Below, one piece after another: positions 15,095-23,243 of a stretch of DNA of 23,900 nt (the stretch's first letter is position 1; each line of letters opens with the position of its first letter). The notes below the pieces were generated by a model that saw only the letters and a list, made by a program, of their open reading frames with translations, was not told where the DNA came from and made no database searches. Both the position numbers and the translations under genes were made by a program. This stretch comes from Gammaproteobacteria bacterium (lineage in GTDB: Bacteria; Pseudomonadota; Gammaproteobacteria; J044), in NCBI GenBank assembly GCA_003696465.1, contig RFHG01000207.1, forward strand, positions 1 to 23,900, given 5' to 3'.

Positions 15095-15652
15095 ATGGCC
15101 CAGGTACCCAGCCGCAAGGAGCAGATCATCATGGCCCACGCCGGCCTGATCTGCCAGATCGCCAAGACCATACAGAACAGCGACCTGCTGCCGCAGACCG
15201 AGGAGATCCTGAAGGTCAGTGCCGAGAATGGCTGGACCGACCTGGTGGCCGCCATTCGCCGCATCCTCGGCGGCGAGCGCGAGCTGGCCGCCCTGACCGC
15301 CAGTCTGGACGACGAGGACAGCACCATCATCGAGGCCATCCTGGCCGGCATCCAGGATCCCTCCACCCTGCCGGACCCCGAGGCCAGGCCCGATCCGGCC
15401 CTGGCTGCCCCGGGACTGGCACACATGATTCACGACGCCATTCGCGGCAACGCACAGGCCCTTGAGATCCTCGCCGGCATGGCCGAACAGATGACTGCCG
15501 CCGGTGGCGACATGGCCCGGCTCGGCGGGCAGATGCGCCGCCTGGTGGAAGGCGAGCGTGACCCGGAGGTCCTGTGCAAGGGCATGGGCAAGCAGGGCGA
15601 GCAGCTGATGCTCGGCATCCTCGAAGAGCTGGCGCGCCTCGACGCCCACTGA
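15095..15652 (+). CDS. Conserved-looking hypothetical helical protein
   Basis: 185 residues, not recognised. It begins AQVPSRKEQIIMAHAGLICQ and is predicted to be almost wholly alpha-helical, in two halves (about 1-85 and 105-185) joined by a Pro-rich linker (PSTLPDPEARPDP). It has a repeat-like, alternating Leu/Ile pattern and no membrane segment, signal or metal motif. GAGAGG lies upstream of ATG 15095, 12 nt after the valS stop, and the next gene starts 4 nt after its own stop. It is therefore probably co-transcribed with valS and the cysteine-cluster gene. A protein-interaction role is a guess. Confidence 0.75.
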   Translation: MAQVPSRKEQIIMAHAGLICQIAKTIQNSDLLPQTEEILKVSAENGWTDLVAAIRRILGGERELAALTASLDDEDSTIIEAILAGIQDPSTLPDPEARPDPALAAPGLAHMIHDAIRGNAQALEILAGMAEQMTAAGGDMARLGGQMRRLVEGERDPEVLCKGMGKQGEQLMLGILEELARLDAH

Positions 15653-15656
15653 GCCC

Positions 15657-16172
15657 ATGGCACGCAAGACGAAAAAACCGCGCCCGCGCAGTTGCCAACC
15701 CTGCACCGCCTGCTGTGATGGCTGGGTGCAGATCACCGTCAACGGCTACGAGGCCTGGCCCGGCCATCCCTGCCCGCACAGTACCGGCCAGGGTTGCGAC
15801 GACTACGACAACCGGCCCGAGCAACCGTGCCGTCAATTCGTCTGCGGCTGGGTCATCCCAGACAGCCCCCTGCCCGACTGGATGAAGCCCAACGAGGCGA
15901 AGGTCATGGTGCTGTTCAACAAGCGCCAGTGGCGCGGCCTGCCCGTGGACGTGGCCCTGCCGGTGGGCCGCCGCATTCCGCCGCGGGCCCTCAACTGGCT
16001 CAAGCAGTTTGCCGAACAAAACGGCCGACCATTGCTGTACACGGAGCAGATACCCGACACGGACGGCAACTACAGCCGTGAACAGCAGGTGGTCGCCTGG
16101 GGACCGCCGGAATTCCAGCAGGAGGCCCTGCAGTGGCAGGCCAGCGGCATCTCGTTGTGGAGCGACCGCTGA
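15657..16172 (+). CDS. Cysteine-cluster protein, YkgJ-like
   Basis: 171 residues. The first 63 hold eight cysteines: Cys13-x2-Cys16-x2-Cys19-Cys20, Cys39-x7-Cys47, Cys58-x4-Cys63. The arrangement CxxCxxCC ... C ... C ... C resembles the YkgJ/zinc- or iron-chelating cluster family, which is thought to bind a metal or Fe-S centre. The remaining 110 residues (with PLPDWMKPNEAKVMVLFNKR) are not recognised. Only GCCC separates it from the previous stop, and no clear ribosome-binding site is visible, so translation is probably coupled to that gene. The function is unknown; the metal-binding assignment follows from the cysteine spacing. Confidence 0.7.
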   Translation: MARKTKKPRPRSCQPCTACCDGWVQITVNGYEAWPGHPCPHSTGQGCDDYDNRPEQPCRQFVCGWVIPDSPLPDWMKPNEAKVMVLFNKRQWRGLPVDVALPVGRRIPPRALNWLKQFAEQNGRPLLYTEQIPDTDGNYSREQQVVAWGPPEFQQEALQWQASGISLWSDR

Positions 16173-16205
16173 CTGCAGAAAGCCAGCTTGCGTTGCCAGC
16201 GCCGG

Positions 16206-16235
16206 ATACAAAACGGGGCCCCGCGGGCCCCGTCA
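16206..16235 (-). terminator. Terminator of the OmpA-like gene, possibly bidirectional
   Basis: A perfect 9-bp stem, ACGGGGCCC with GGGCCCCGT (16213-16221 and 16225-16233), closes a CGC loop. On the minus strand it leads into TTTTGT, giving a proper terminator 30 nt after the OmpA-like stop. The stem also lies 41 nt beyond the plus-strand cysteine-cluster gene, where the T-tract is missing. Confidence 0.7.
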
Positions 16236-16262
16236 TGCATTCCGAGGTGTCAGGAACCTCCC

Positions 16263-16871
16263 TCAGCGCGTGATCTCAAGCTCCACACGCCGGTTGCGGG
16301 CACGCCCCTCTGCCGTGCGGTTGTCGGCAATCGGCTCCGCCTCGCCACGGCCCTCGGAAGTCACCGGCACCTGCACGCCGTGGTCACGCAGATAGGCCGC
16401 CACGGCCTCGGCCCGGCGCTTGGACAGGGCCTTGTTGTAGGCCGCACTCCCGGCGCTGTCGGTATGCCCGATGACCTTGACTGCGGTAATGGTCGGATCG
16501 GACTTGATGGCCTCGGCCATGCGATCCAGCTCCGGCTTGGCGGAATCCGCGATCACCGCGCTGTTGAGGGCGAATTCTATGTCCTTGAGTTCGATACTCT
16601 GCGGTACAGGTGCCGCAACCGGTGCAGGTGCCGGCTCGGGTTCCACTGCAGGCTGCGGAGCCGGGGCCTCGGCCTGTTTTACCTCGGCGGCGGCATCACC
16701 GCACTCCGGCAGATCGGCCGTGGGCCCGACCGGGCCGGAACGCCAGCACTCGCCGTAGCTCGTGCGCCAGACGGTGCCGCTGCTGTTGACCGCATACCCG
16801 ATGTCGCGCGCCATGGCCACGCCACTGCTTGCCAGCATCAGGCCAATGATCAGCACAGGTGTCTTTTTCAT
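16263..16871 (-). CDS. OmpA-family peptidoglycan-binding protein
   Basis: 202 residues. A signal peptide (about 1-21, KKTPVLIIGLMLASSGVAMA, cut after AMA) directs it to the periplasm. Next come a short Cys-containing stretch (GECWRSG ... PECGDAA), a Pro/Ala/Glu linker (about 65-92) spanning the periplasm, and an OmpA C-terminal domain (about 95-202) with GHTDSAGSAAYNKALSKRRA and RARNRRVELEI, whose conserved Asp and Arg bind diaminopimelate in peptidoglycan. No beta-barrel is present, so it is not OmpA itself; the N-terminus resembles proteins of the short OmpA-like type. Its own terminator follows. Confidence 0.88.
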   Translation of the reverse strand: MKKTPVLIIGLMLASSGVAMARDIGYAVNSSGTVWRTSYGECWRSGPVGPTADLPECGDAAAEVKQAEAPAPQPAVEPEPAPAPVAAPVPQSIELKDIEFALNSAVIADSAKPELDRMAEAIKSDPTITAVKVIGHTDSAGSAAYNKALSKRRAEAVAAYLRDHGVQVPVTSEGRGEAEPIADNRTAEGRARNRRVELEITR

Positions 16872-16979
16872 GCATGTACCCTTTTTGTTCGATGGTTGTG
16901 GACTGTGGTCGCGGCCCGGCCGCGCCAGGCTCCATGTTACCGCAAGACAGGCCGCAGGCCATGAGATTTCGCAAGCGTG

Positions 16980-17186
16980 TCAAGCCGGCACCATGCGCAA
17001 TACCAGCCAGACCAGCCCCGCGATCACGGTAATGAACAATGCCGTGCCCAGCAGACCGGCGATGACGAAATGATGGAATCGGCCCCGGGTAAAGTCGCGC
17101 TCCCGGTTGCGATTGCTCTGCACCCCGAAGAATGCCGCCAGCACACTCTTCATGCTGGCCAGAAAACCCGGTTCATCTTCTTTCAT
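16980..17186 (-). CDS. DUF2970 small membrane protein
   Basis: 68 residues. It starts KEDEPGFLASMKSVLAAFFG, continues VQSNRNRERDFTRG, and ends in one transmembrane helix (about 44-66, IAGLLGTALFITVIAGLVWL). This matches the DUF2970 family of tiny inner-membrane proteins of unknown function. The start at 17186 is fixed by AAGGAGG 5 nt upstream; a longer in-frame reading to 17246 lacks conservation. The ATG overlaps the transporter stop (ATGA), so it is co-translated with the UMF1-type transporter. Confidence 0.85.
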   Translation of the reverse strand: MKEDEPGFLASMKSVLAAFFGVQSNRNRERDFTRGRFHHFVIAGLLGTALFITVIAGLVWLVLRMVPA

Positions 17187-18472
17187 TGCACCCTCCTTCC
17201 CGCGGCCCTCCCCGCGGCCTCGACATCCAGCCGTGCCAGCAGCCATCCGCCGGCGGCAAACAGCAGCAGCAGGCTCAGCATGGAGAAACGCGGACTGGAG
17301 GTCAATGCCGCCACGCTCCCCAGCAGCAAGGGGCCGAACACGGCCGCGAACTTGCCCAGCATGTTGTAGAAACCGAAGAACTCGGCCTGCTGGTCAGCGG
17401 GTATGATGCGGGCATACAGCGACCGGCTCAGCGCCTGCACTCCGCCCTGGACCAGGCCGATGGCCACGGCGACAGCATAAAACTGCCAGACCTGCTCGAT
17501 GAGCGTGCCCCAGACCGTAATCAGGGCATAAGCCCCGATACCCCCAAGCAAGGCCGGTTTGACACCCACATGCTTGCCCAGATGGCCATACACGATGGCC
17601 GCGGGGAAGGCAACGAACTGCACCAGCAGGAGGGCCTTGACCAGCTCGGTGCTGTCCAGTCCCAGGGCTGCACCGTAATCGACCGCCATGCGCACGATGG
17701 TATCGACCCCATCGATGTACAGCCAGTAGGCGAGCAGAAAATGCATCACATGCCGGTAGCGGCGCAGGTGGCGGAAGGTGCCCGCGAACTGGGCCATGCC
17801 CTCTCGGACCGCACCGCCCAGCGACAGCGAATGCCGCGCCTCCGGCACCCACAGCAGGATCGGCAGACTGAACACCAGCCACCAGAGTCCCACCGCCAGG
17901 AAGGCGACCCGCATGGCCTGCCTGGCATCGGCCAGGCCGAACCATGCCGGATACATCACGGCCAGTGTGCACACGAGGAACATCAGGCCGCCTCCCAGAT
18001 AGCCAAGGCCATAACCCAGCGCCGAAATACGGTCGAGTTCGGATTCGGGACTGACCAGGCTCAGCAGGGCATCGTAGAAGACATTGGCGCCCATGAAGCC
18101 CACCGCCGCCAGCAGAAACAGCAGCCAGGCCAGTGGCCACAGGCCGGCCTCGACCTGCCACAGGCCCACAGTCATGACGATCCCGAGCAGGGCAAACAAC
18201 CCTAGCAGCCGCTTGCGCAGGCCGCCGCGGTCCGCGATTGCGCCCAGCACCGGTGCCAGCAGGACGATCACCAGGCTCGACAGCGCGTTCCCCAGCCCCA
18301 GCCAGAAGGTGACCTGCCCAGTGGCCAGATCGGCGGCCCAGTACTCACGGAACAGGATGGGGTAAAACCCGGCCAGCACCACCGTGGCAAAGGCGGAATT
18401 GCCCCAGTCATACAGTGCCCAGCTCCAGATCGCCCGGCGATCATGCGTATCCCGTTTTCTCCCCCGGTTCAT
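17183..18472 (-). CDS. MFS transporter, UMF1/Atg22-like
   Basis: 429 residues from ATG 18472, or 430 from the GTG directly before it (18475); the alternatives differ by one residue. About twelve hydrophobic segments are visible. The N-terminal signature SWALYDWGNSAFATVV is diagnostic of the UMF1 (Atg22-like) branch of major facilitator proteins, together with GAIADRGGLRKRLLG between helices 2 and 3 and YARIIPADQQAEFFGFYNML late in the protein. Substrates of bacterial members are unproven; the yeast relative exports amino acids from the vacuole. It overlaps the hydrolase stop upstream and the DUF2970 start downstream. Confidence 0.87.
   Translation of the reverse strand: MNRGRKRDTHDRRAIWSWALYDWGNSAFATVVLAGFYPILFREYWAADLATGQVTFWLGLGNALSSLVIVLLAPVLGAIADRGGLRKRLLGLFALLGIVMTVGLWQVEAGLWPLAWLLFLLAAVGFMGANVFYDALLSLVSPESELDRISALGYGLGYLGGGLMFLVCTLAVMYPAWFGLADARQAMRVAFLAVGLWWLVFSLPILLWVPEARHSLSLGGAVREGMAQFAGTFRHLRRYRHVMHFLLAYWLYIDGVDTIVRMAVDYGAALGLDSTELVKALLLVQFVAFPAAIVYGHLGKHVGVKPALLGGIGAYALITVWGTLIEQVWQFYAVAVAIGLVQGGVQALSRSLYARIIPADQQAEFFGFYNMLGKFAAVFGPLLLGSVAALTSSPRFSMLSLLLLFAAGGWLLARLDVEAAGRAAGRRVQ
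17192..17198 (-). promoter_or_regulatory. Ribosome-binding site of the DUF2970 gene
   Basis: AAGGAGG on the minus strand, 5 nt before the ATG at 17186 and inside the 3' end of the transporter gene. It decides the 68-residue start. Confidence 0.85.
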
Positions 18473-19254
18473 CACGATGCGGCAAGAAAGGCCTGCAGAC
18501 GGCTGGTGAACCCTTCCGGGTCCTCCGCATAGACCCAGTGCCCGACGCCGGGCAGGGTCTCGATCCGGGCAGCGGGGAAGCAGGCGCGGATACGCGGTTC
18601 GTGCTCGGGCCGCACATAATCGGAAAGTGCCCCGCGCAGGAACAGGGCCGGGCCCGGGAAAGGCAGATGGCAGGGCTCATCGAAGCTGCCGATGATGTCG
18701 ATGGAACGCTCGAGCACCTCCAGATCGAGCCGCCAGTGCCATCCCTCACCGTCCTGCACCAGATTCTGCAACAGATACTGGCGCACGGCTGCATCCGGAA
18801 TGTGCCGCGCCATCTGCGCATCGGCCTCGGAGCGGCGCCGCAAGTGCTCGAGCTGCACGGCGCGAAAGGCCGCGAACACGTCCGAGAAGTCGTGCGCGTA
18901 CCGTACCGGAGCCATATCGGCCACCACCAGCCGCGGAACATGCTCCGGATGATGCAGCGCCAGCGTCATGGCCACCTTGCCCCCCATACTGTGCCCCACG
19001 GGAATGAATGCACCGATGCCGAGGCGCTCCAACAGGGCCAGCACATCACCGGCCATTGCCGGATAGGTCATGACCGGGTGATGCGGAGAACGGCCGTGAT
19101 TGCGCAGGTCGGGCACGATCAGATGCCAGTCGGACTCCAGCCGGCGTGCAATACCGTGCCAGTTGATGCCGGAGCCAAACAGCCCGTGCAGCAGGCACAG
19201 GCTTGGCTGACCCGGACGCGCAACGCCGTATTCGCGATAGTGGAGCTCGAGCAT
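18472..19254 (-). CDS. Alpha/beta-fold hydrolase, YbfF-like esterase
   Basis: About 260 residues. The start is taken as ATG 19254 (LELHYREYG), where the fold's first strand begins; the longer frame to 19290 adds 12 unconvincing residues. Fold landmarks: the oxyanion region LLHGLFGSGINWHG, DLRNHGRSPHH, the nucleophile elbow GHSMGGK (Ser), the acid in the region FLRGALSDYV, and the catalytic His in LPGVGHWVYAEDP. DLRNHG is characteristic of YbfF/ABHD11-type esterases acting on acyl esters; the substrate is unknown. It is the first gene of a tightly coupled operon with the transporter and DUF2970 protein. Confidence 0.88.
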   Translation of the reverse strand: MLELHYREYGVARPGQPSLCLLHGLFGSGINWHGIARRLESDWHLIVPDLRNHGRSPHHPVMTYPAMAGDVLALLERLGIGAFIPVGHSMGGKVAMTLALHHPEHVPRLVVADMAPVRYAHDFSDVFAAFRAVQLEHLRRRSEADAQMARHIPDAAVRQYLLQNLVQDGEGWHWRLDLEVLERSIDIIGSFDEPCHLPFPGPALFLRGALSDYVRPEHEPRIRACFPAARIETLPGVGHWVYAEDPEGFTSRLQAFLAAS

Positions 19255-19306
19255 GCAGCCATGGTGCCAGCAGCCAGGGCGCAGCCGCAAGGGGATCGTG
19301 CTCGGG

Positions 19307-19312
19307 TATAAT
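19307..19312 (+). promoter_or_regulatory. -10 box of ycaO
   Basis: A perfect TATAAT preceded by CTCGGG, 28 nt ahead of the ycaO ATG. No convincing -35 lies at 16-18 nt, so this may rely on an activator. The divergent hydrolase gene starts about 55 nt away. Confidence 0.5.
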
Positions 19313-19340
19313 GTGGCCCCGATTCATCAGGTTTCCATCC

Positions 19341-21101
19341 ATGTCGACCCTGTTACCCGGTAAGGACGCCCCACTCGAAGCCACCATCGAGCGCCTGCAG
19401 GCCCGCCTCGATGCGCTCGGCTTTCATGTCGAGCCTGCCTCATGGCTCAACCCCGTGCCCAACGTGTGGTCGGTACACATCCGCGACCGTGACTGTCCGC
19501 AACTGTTTACCAACGGCAAGGGGCGTTCCCGCGAGGCGGCGCTTGCCAGTGCGCTGGGAGAATTCTTCGAGCGGCTGTCCACCAATTACTTCTGGGCCGA
19601 CTTCCACCTGCCGGATTTCCGCACACGCACATTCGTTCATTTTGCTGACGAGGTCTGGTTGCCGCATGGTGACCAGCGGATAGCCGATGATCTGCCCCTG
19701 CGCGCATTCTATGATCGCGAGGGCGCCCTTTCGGAAGCCGACCTCACCGACCTGACCAGTGGCCATGCCGAACGCGGCGTCTGCTGCCTGCCCTTTCGGC
19801 GCCTGGATCAGGAGCGCACTGTACTGCTGCCGGTCAACCTGCTGGAAAACCTCTATGCCAGCAACGGCATGTCGGCCGGCAACACGCCGGCCGAAGCACG
19901 CGTCCAGACCCTGTCGGAAATCTTCGAACGCGCCATCCGCATCCGCGTCCTGCGCGAGGGCCTGTCGCTGCCCGACATCCCCGAAGCGGTGATCGATCGC
20001 TGGCCACGCATCCGCGAGGCCGTGGATGCCATTCGTGAACGCGGGTTTGTCCTCCTCCTGCGCGACGCCTCGCTGGGCGGACGCTACCCGGTCATCAATG
20101 TCACCCTGATCAACCCGGAGGATGGTTCCTGTTTTGCCAGCTGGGGGGCGCATCCCCTGTTCGAGGTTGCCCTCGAACGCACCGTGACCGAACTGCTGCA
20201 GGGGCGTGCGCTGGAGGACATGCGCGGCTTTTCCACCCCCAGCACCGACCTCGAGGAGGTCGCCTCGCTGGAAAACCTGGAGACCCACTTCATCGATGCC
20301 AGCGGGCTCGTGCACTGGGGACTGCTTGGTGATGCCCCAGACTTCCCCTTTCACGACTGGAACTGGGCGGGCAGTACCGAAGAGCAATACCGGCAACTGC
20401 TGGAACTCTTCGCCCGTGATGGCCTGGCGGTGTATTGTCGTGACTATACCGAGATGGGCGTCTATGCCTGTCGCATCATCGTCCCGGGCCTGTCCGAGAT
20501 CTACCCGCCCGAAGACCTGCTCGAGGCCAACAACAATGCCGCCCTGCCGGTCCTGGACTGTCTGCACGCCCTGCCCGAACCGACGGAGGAACAAGTCCAG
20601 TGCCTGGCCGAGTGGCTCGATACCTGCGCGCTGGATGACTACACGCCCTGTTACGAGCTGGCCGGCCTGCGCCCCGCCCCGGACGACCACTGGGGCCATC
20701 TGCGCATTGGCGAGCTGCGGTTGTGGACTGCATTGCAGCTGGGCGAGCAGGAGACGGCACGTGACCAGGCGGCCTGGCTGCGCGATCTGGATGTACTGCC
20801 CGAGCCACAGCGACGCCTGATCGCGGCGGTGCATGACCTGCTCGACCTGGAACTGTCCGGGTACGCTCACGAACCCTTTGCCAGGGCCCTCGCTGCCCTG
20901 CACGGTACCGAGCGATACCAGCAGGCCTCCCGGCTGGTGCGTGGCGAGGCCGGCTGGCCCGGTCTGGGGCCGGCCATGGACGGGCCCGCGCATCAGGCCC
21001 TGCAACTGGCCTACGAGAAGGCCTGGCAGGCCCGGGCAACGGCCCGTCAGACCGACAAAGTTGCGCAGGATCATTGTCCGGGAACGGCTTCTCGCGCATA
21101 G
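19341..21101 (+). CDS. ycaO: YcaO, ribosomal protein S12 methylthiotransfer accessory factor
   Basis: 586 residues from ATG 19341, identical in length to E. coli YcaO and matching it from STLLPGKDAPLEATIERLQA through ASWLNPVPNVWSVHIRDRD and FTNGKGRSREAALASALGEF. YcaO-domain proteins are ATP-dependent enzymes that activate peptide-bond amides; the enteric member assists RimO in beta-methylthiolation of ribosomal protein S12. The catalytic YcaO core covers about 1-400 and a TPR-like helical C-terminal domain about 420-586. There is no leader-peptide or RiPP gene next to it, so the housekeeping form is the best reading. Confidence 0.95.
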   Translation: MSTLLPGKDAPLEATIERLQARLDALGFHVEPASWLNPVPNVWSVHIRDRDCPQLFTNGKGRSREAALASALGEFFERLSTNYFWADFHLPDFRTRTFVHFADEVWLPHGDQRIADDLPLRAFYDREGALSEADLTDLTSGHAERGVCCLPFRRLDQERTVLLPVNLLENLYASNGMSAGNTPAEARVQTLSEIFERAIRIRVLREGLSLPDIPEAVIDRWPRIREAVDAIRERGFVLLLRDASLGGRYPVINVTLINPEDGSCFASWGAHPLFEVALERTVTELLQGRALEDMRGFSTPSTDLEEVASLENLETHFIDASGLVHWGLLGDAPDFPFHDWNWAGSTEEQYRQLLELFARDGLAVYCRDYTEMGVYACRIIVPGLSEIYPPEDLLEANNNAALPVLDCLHALPEPTEEQVQCLAEWLDTCALDDYTPCYELAGLRPAPDDHWGHLRIGELRLWTALQLGEQETARDQAAWLRDLDVLPEPQRRLIAAVHDLLDLELSGYAHEPFARALAALHGTERYQQASRLVRGEAGWPGLGPAMDGPAHQALQLAYEKAWQARATARQTDKVAQDHCPGTASRA

Positions 21102-21127
21102 TTACATCCATCCAACATTCATTCTTC

Positions 21128-21133
21128 AGGAGG
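21128..21133 (+). promoter_or_regulatory. Ribosome-binding site of the UspA-family gene
   Basis: AGGAGG, 5 nt before ATG 21139. It is the strongest Shine-Dalgarno at this end of the window and sets the start. Confidence 0.85.
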
Positions 21134-21138
21134 CTCCC

Positions 21139-21585
21139 ATGTCCGATACCGGTCCTGTCATCGCCGCCCTTGATCTGAAGGGCCAGTTCAAGCTGGTGGC
21201 CGAGGTGGCCAGCACCCTCGCCAACTGCCTGGATGCCCCCCTGCAGCTGGTTACCGTCTATGATGAAACCCGGCTGGGCGCCATCAACGAGTTCGGCATG
21301 GGGCTCAACAAGACCCTGCAGCTGGAGGAAAAGGAACTCAGCGAAGAGCTGCAACTGCGCCAGATCATCGAACAGCGCCTGGGTCTGGAGGGCGAGGCAC
21401 GCGAGCAGGTCGTCATCCTGGAAAGCCCCAAGGTGGCCCAGAAACTGGTCGAGCATGCCGAATCGACAGGTGCCAGCATGATTGTGATGGGCCAGCCGCG
21501 TTCGCGTTTCGGCTCGGTGGCCGTGGCCGTTTCGCGCAATGCGCCCTGTGATGTGCATATCGTCCGTACCGAGGGCGAAGACTGA
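21139..21585 (+). CDS. Universal stress protein, UspA family
   Basis: 148 residues, single Usp domain (beginning DTGPVIAALDLKGQFKLVAE; end APCDVHIVRTEGED). Usp proteins are cytoplasmic dimers induced by starvation and stress. The nucleotide loop is unusual: instead of the ATP-binding pattern G-x2-G-x9-G-S/T, the sequence reads MGQPRSRFGS, keeping the first G and the final GS but about half the spacing. This suggests weak or no ATP binding, as in the UspA subgroup. The 37-nt gap after ycaO contains a strong ribosome-binding site. A GC hairpin without a T-run (21601-21624) follows. Confidence 0.85.
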   Translation: MSDTGPVIAALDLKGQFKLVAEVASTLANCLDAPLQLVTVYDETRLGAINEFGMGLNKTLQLEEKELSEELQLRQIIEQRLGLEGEAREQVVILESPKVAQKLVEHAESTGASMIVMGQPRSRFGSVAVAVSRNAPCDVHIVRTEGED

Positions 21586-21704
21586 ACCGGGAAACATGGC
21601 ACGGCCGACCGGACAGCCGGCCGTACCCCTTGAACCACGGCCATTTGCCAGCATGTTGTAGGGGAAACCATGACAACCAGACAACCAGCAACGGGGCAAT
21701 CGAC

Positions 21705-22151
21705 ATGAAAAAGACCTGGATACTCGTGGCCGACAGCAGCAAGGCCCGCCTGTTCACCGTGGAGACCGCTTCGGGGCCGCTCGTCGAGGTGCGCGACTTC
21801 ATGCACCCGGAAGCCCGCATGCACGAAAAGGAGCTCACGACCGACCTGCCGGGCAAGCATCGCAATGACACCGGCGTGGGTGCACACGGCTTCGAGCAGG
21901 AAGTGGAACCCAAGGAGCAGGAGGCCATTCGCTTTGCCCATGAGCTCGCCGCATTCCTCGACAAGGCCCGCAACGAGCATGGCTACGAGCAGCTGGTCGT
22001 GGTGGCCGCACCCAAGTTCCTCGGACATCTGCGCGAGGCCCTGCCGGCACCGGTACGCAACCTGGTACGCCTCGAAATCGACAAGAACCTGGTCGGCCAG
22101 TCGCCCGAGGACATCCGCAAGCACCTCCCGGAGTACCTGCCCAACGGGTGA
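21705..22151 (+). CDS. Host attachment / baeRF-like protein
   Basis: 148 residues from ATG 21705 (KKTWILVADSSKARLFTVET); the frame extends to 21630 but that part is not family-like. The start WILVADSSKARLF, the middle FEQEVEPKEQEAIRFAHELA and the later LVVVAAPKFLGHLREAL are typical of the 'host attachment protein' family first named in Agrobacterium. That family is distantly related to the eRF1 central domain (bacterial archaeo-eukaryotic release factor type), so a role at stalled ribosomes or in nucleotide stress is possible. The name comes from one early report and is not a proven role. It lies between Usp and HDOD genes. Confidence 0.82.
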   Translation: MKKTWILVADSSKARLFTVETASGPLVEVRDFMHPEARMHEKELTTDLPGKHRNDTGVGAHGFEQEVEPKEQEAIRFAHELAAFLDKARNEHGYEQLVVVAAPKFLGHLREALPAPVRNLVRLEIDKNLVGQSPEDIRKHLPEYLPNG

Positions 22152-22199
22152 GCCGGCTATACTCGTGGCTCGGGACATCAGGGAGCGTGCCAGAGGGCC

Positions 22200-23243
22200 A
22201 TGAGTCTCTTTCAGCGGCTGTTTCCGGGCCTTGCATCACGCAGGAACGGGAACCCTACAGCAAAAGGCACCGACAGGGCGGCAGGCGAACCGCCCTGGTT
22301 TCGGGTTTGCGGTCCGGGCGCACCCACCCCGAGGGAAATCGACAGCCGCTTCGTGGGCCTGCTGCTCGGGGTCAATTCCCTGATCGACATCGACCTCAAC
22401 CCCTTTGAGCTCGAGGTCCTGGAGCGCTTCGACAAGCTCCTCTCCAGCCGCCAGCTCGATGCCCAGTTGCTGCCCCGCCTCCCCGGACTGATACCCGGCC
22501 TGCTGGCCATGCTGCGCCGGGGAGAATCCTCCGCAGCCGAGATTGCCGCCGAGATCGCCCGTGACAGCGCGCTGGTCGCCGATGTGCTGCGGCTGGCCAA
22601 CAGCCCCTGGTATCGGATTGGCCGCCCGGTGGAGTCCCTGGAGCAGGCCGTCGTCCATCTGGGCGAGGAGGGTATTCGCCAGGTCATCGCCACCGCGGCC
22701 TTCCGCCCCCTGTTTCGCTGTGACCGCAAGGCCGGGCATTTTGCCTGCCTCGGCATTGGGGCGCTGTGGCAGCAGAACATCCTCGTTTCCCGCGCAGCGG
22801 ACTGCATCGCCCGCAGCGAGAATGCCAACCGTTTCCAGGCCTTCCTCGCGGGCCTGCTCAGCAGCACCGGGCTGATGATCCTCGTCCATGTCATGGATCG
22901 TCACTTTACCGGCAGTCATGCGCCCCGTTCCCTGCTGTTCAGCGAACACCTGCTGCTGGCCAGCCGGCGACTCTCCACCCGGGTTGCCTCCGAATGGGAC
23001 ATGCCTGCCGAGGTCGTGCACATGCTAGAGGAGCAGGCACGCAGCCAGGAAATGGCCGCCCTTTCCACCGCCGGGCAGATCCTGTTCGTGGCCGAGAAGA
23101 TGGGCCGGCTGCACGCCCTCAAGGAGTCCGGACGCTATGCCGGGCGCTACGACGAGGTGAGCTGCCAGATCGACCACGGCATCGCCGACAACAGCAGCCA
23201 CTGCTTCGAACGGTTGCGCGAGCTCGGGAGCGCGCTCGAGTGA
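22200..23243 (+). CDS. HDOD domain protein
   Basis: 347 residues. A disordered, basic N-terminus (about 1-60) is followed by an HDOD domain (about 85-285): LPRLPGLIPGLLAMLRRGES, EIAAEIARDSALVADVLRLA, NSPWYRIGRPVESLEQAVVH and LGEEGIRQVIATAAFRPLF. HDOD is a degenerate HD hydrolase fold lacking the catalytic HD pair and acts as a scaffold in signalling, motility or stress control. The family-typical region from TPREIDSRFVGLLLGVNS (about 43-60) precedes the domain. ATG 22200 has GAGG close by. The stop overlaps the GTG of the next gene (GTGA), so the lipoprotein is co-translated. Confidence 0.86.
   Translation: MSLFQRLFPGLASRRNGNPTAKGTDRAAGEPPWFRVCGPGAPTPREIDSRFVGLLLGVNSLIDIDLNPFELEVLERFDKLLSSRQLDAQLLPRLPGLIPGLLAMLRRGESSAAEIAAEIARDSALVADVLRLANSPWYRIGRPVESLEQAVVHLGEEGIRQVIATAAFRPLFRCDRKAGHFACLGIGALWQQNILVSRAADCIARSENANRFQAFLAGLLSSTGLMILVHVMDRHFTGSHAPRSLLFSEHLLLASRRLSTRVASEWDMPAEVVHMLEEQARSQEMAALSTAGQILFVAEKMGRLHALKESGRYAGRYDEVSCQIDHGIADNSSHCFERLRELGSALE

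Noticed and set aside
11549..15742. A 1,397-residue open frame on the minus strand opposite holC and valS
   Set aside because: It is antisense to well-identified genes, has His/Gly/Leu-rich composition typical of the complement of GC-rich codons, and shows no domain.
19440..21074. A 544-residue minus-strand frame opposite ycaO
   Set aside because: Shadow of a gene that matches YcaO over its full length.
19341..21101. YcaO as the core of a RiPP (azoline peptide) cluster
   Set aside because: Length and sequence match the housekeeping enteric YcaO, and no precursor peptide, E1-like or dehydrogenase gene lies nearby.
21601..21631. Terminator after the UspA-family gene
   Set aside because: The ACGGCCG/CGGCCGT stem is real but has a 10-base loop and no T-run, so termination is not supported.
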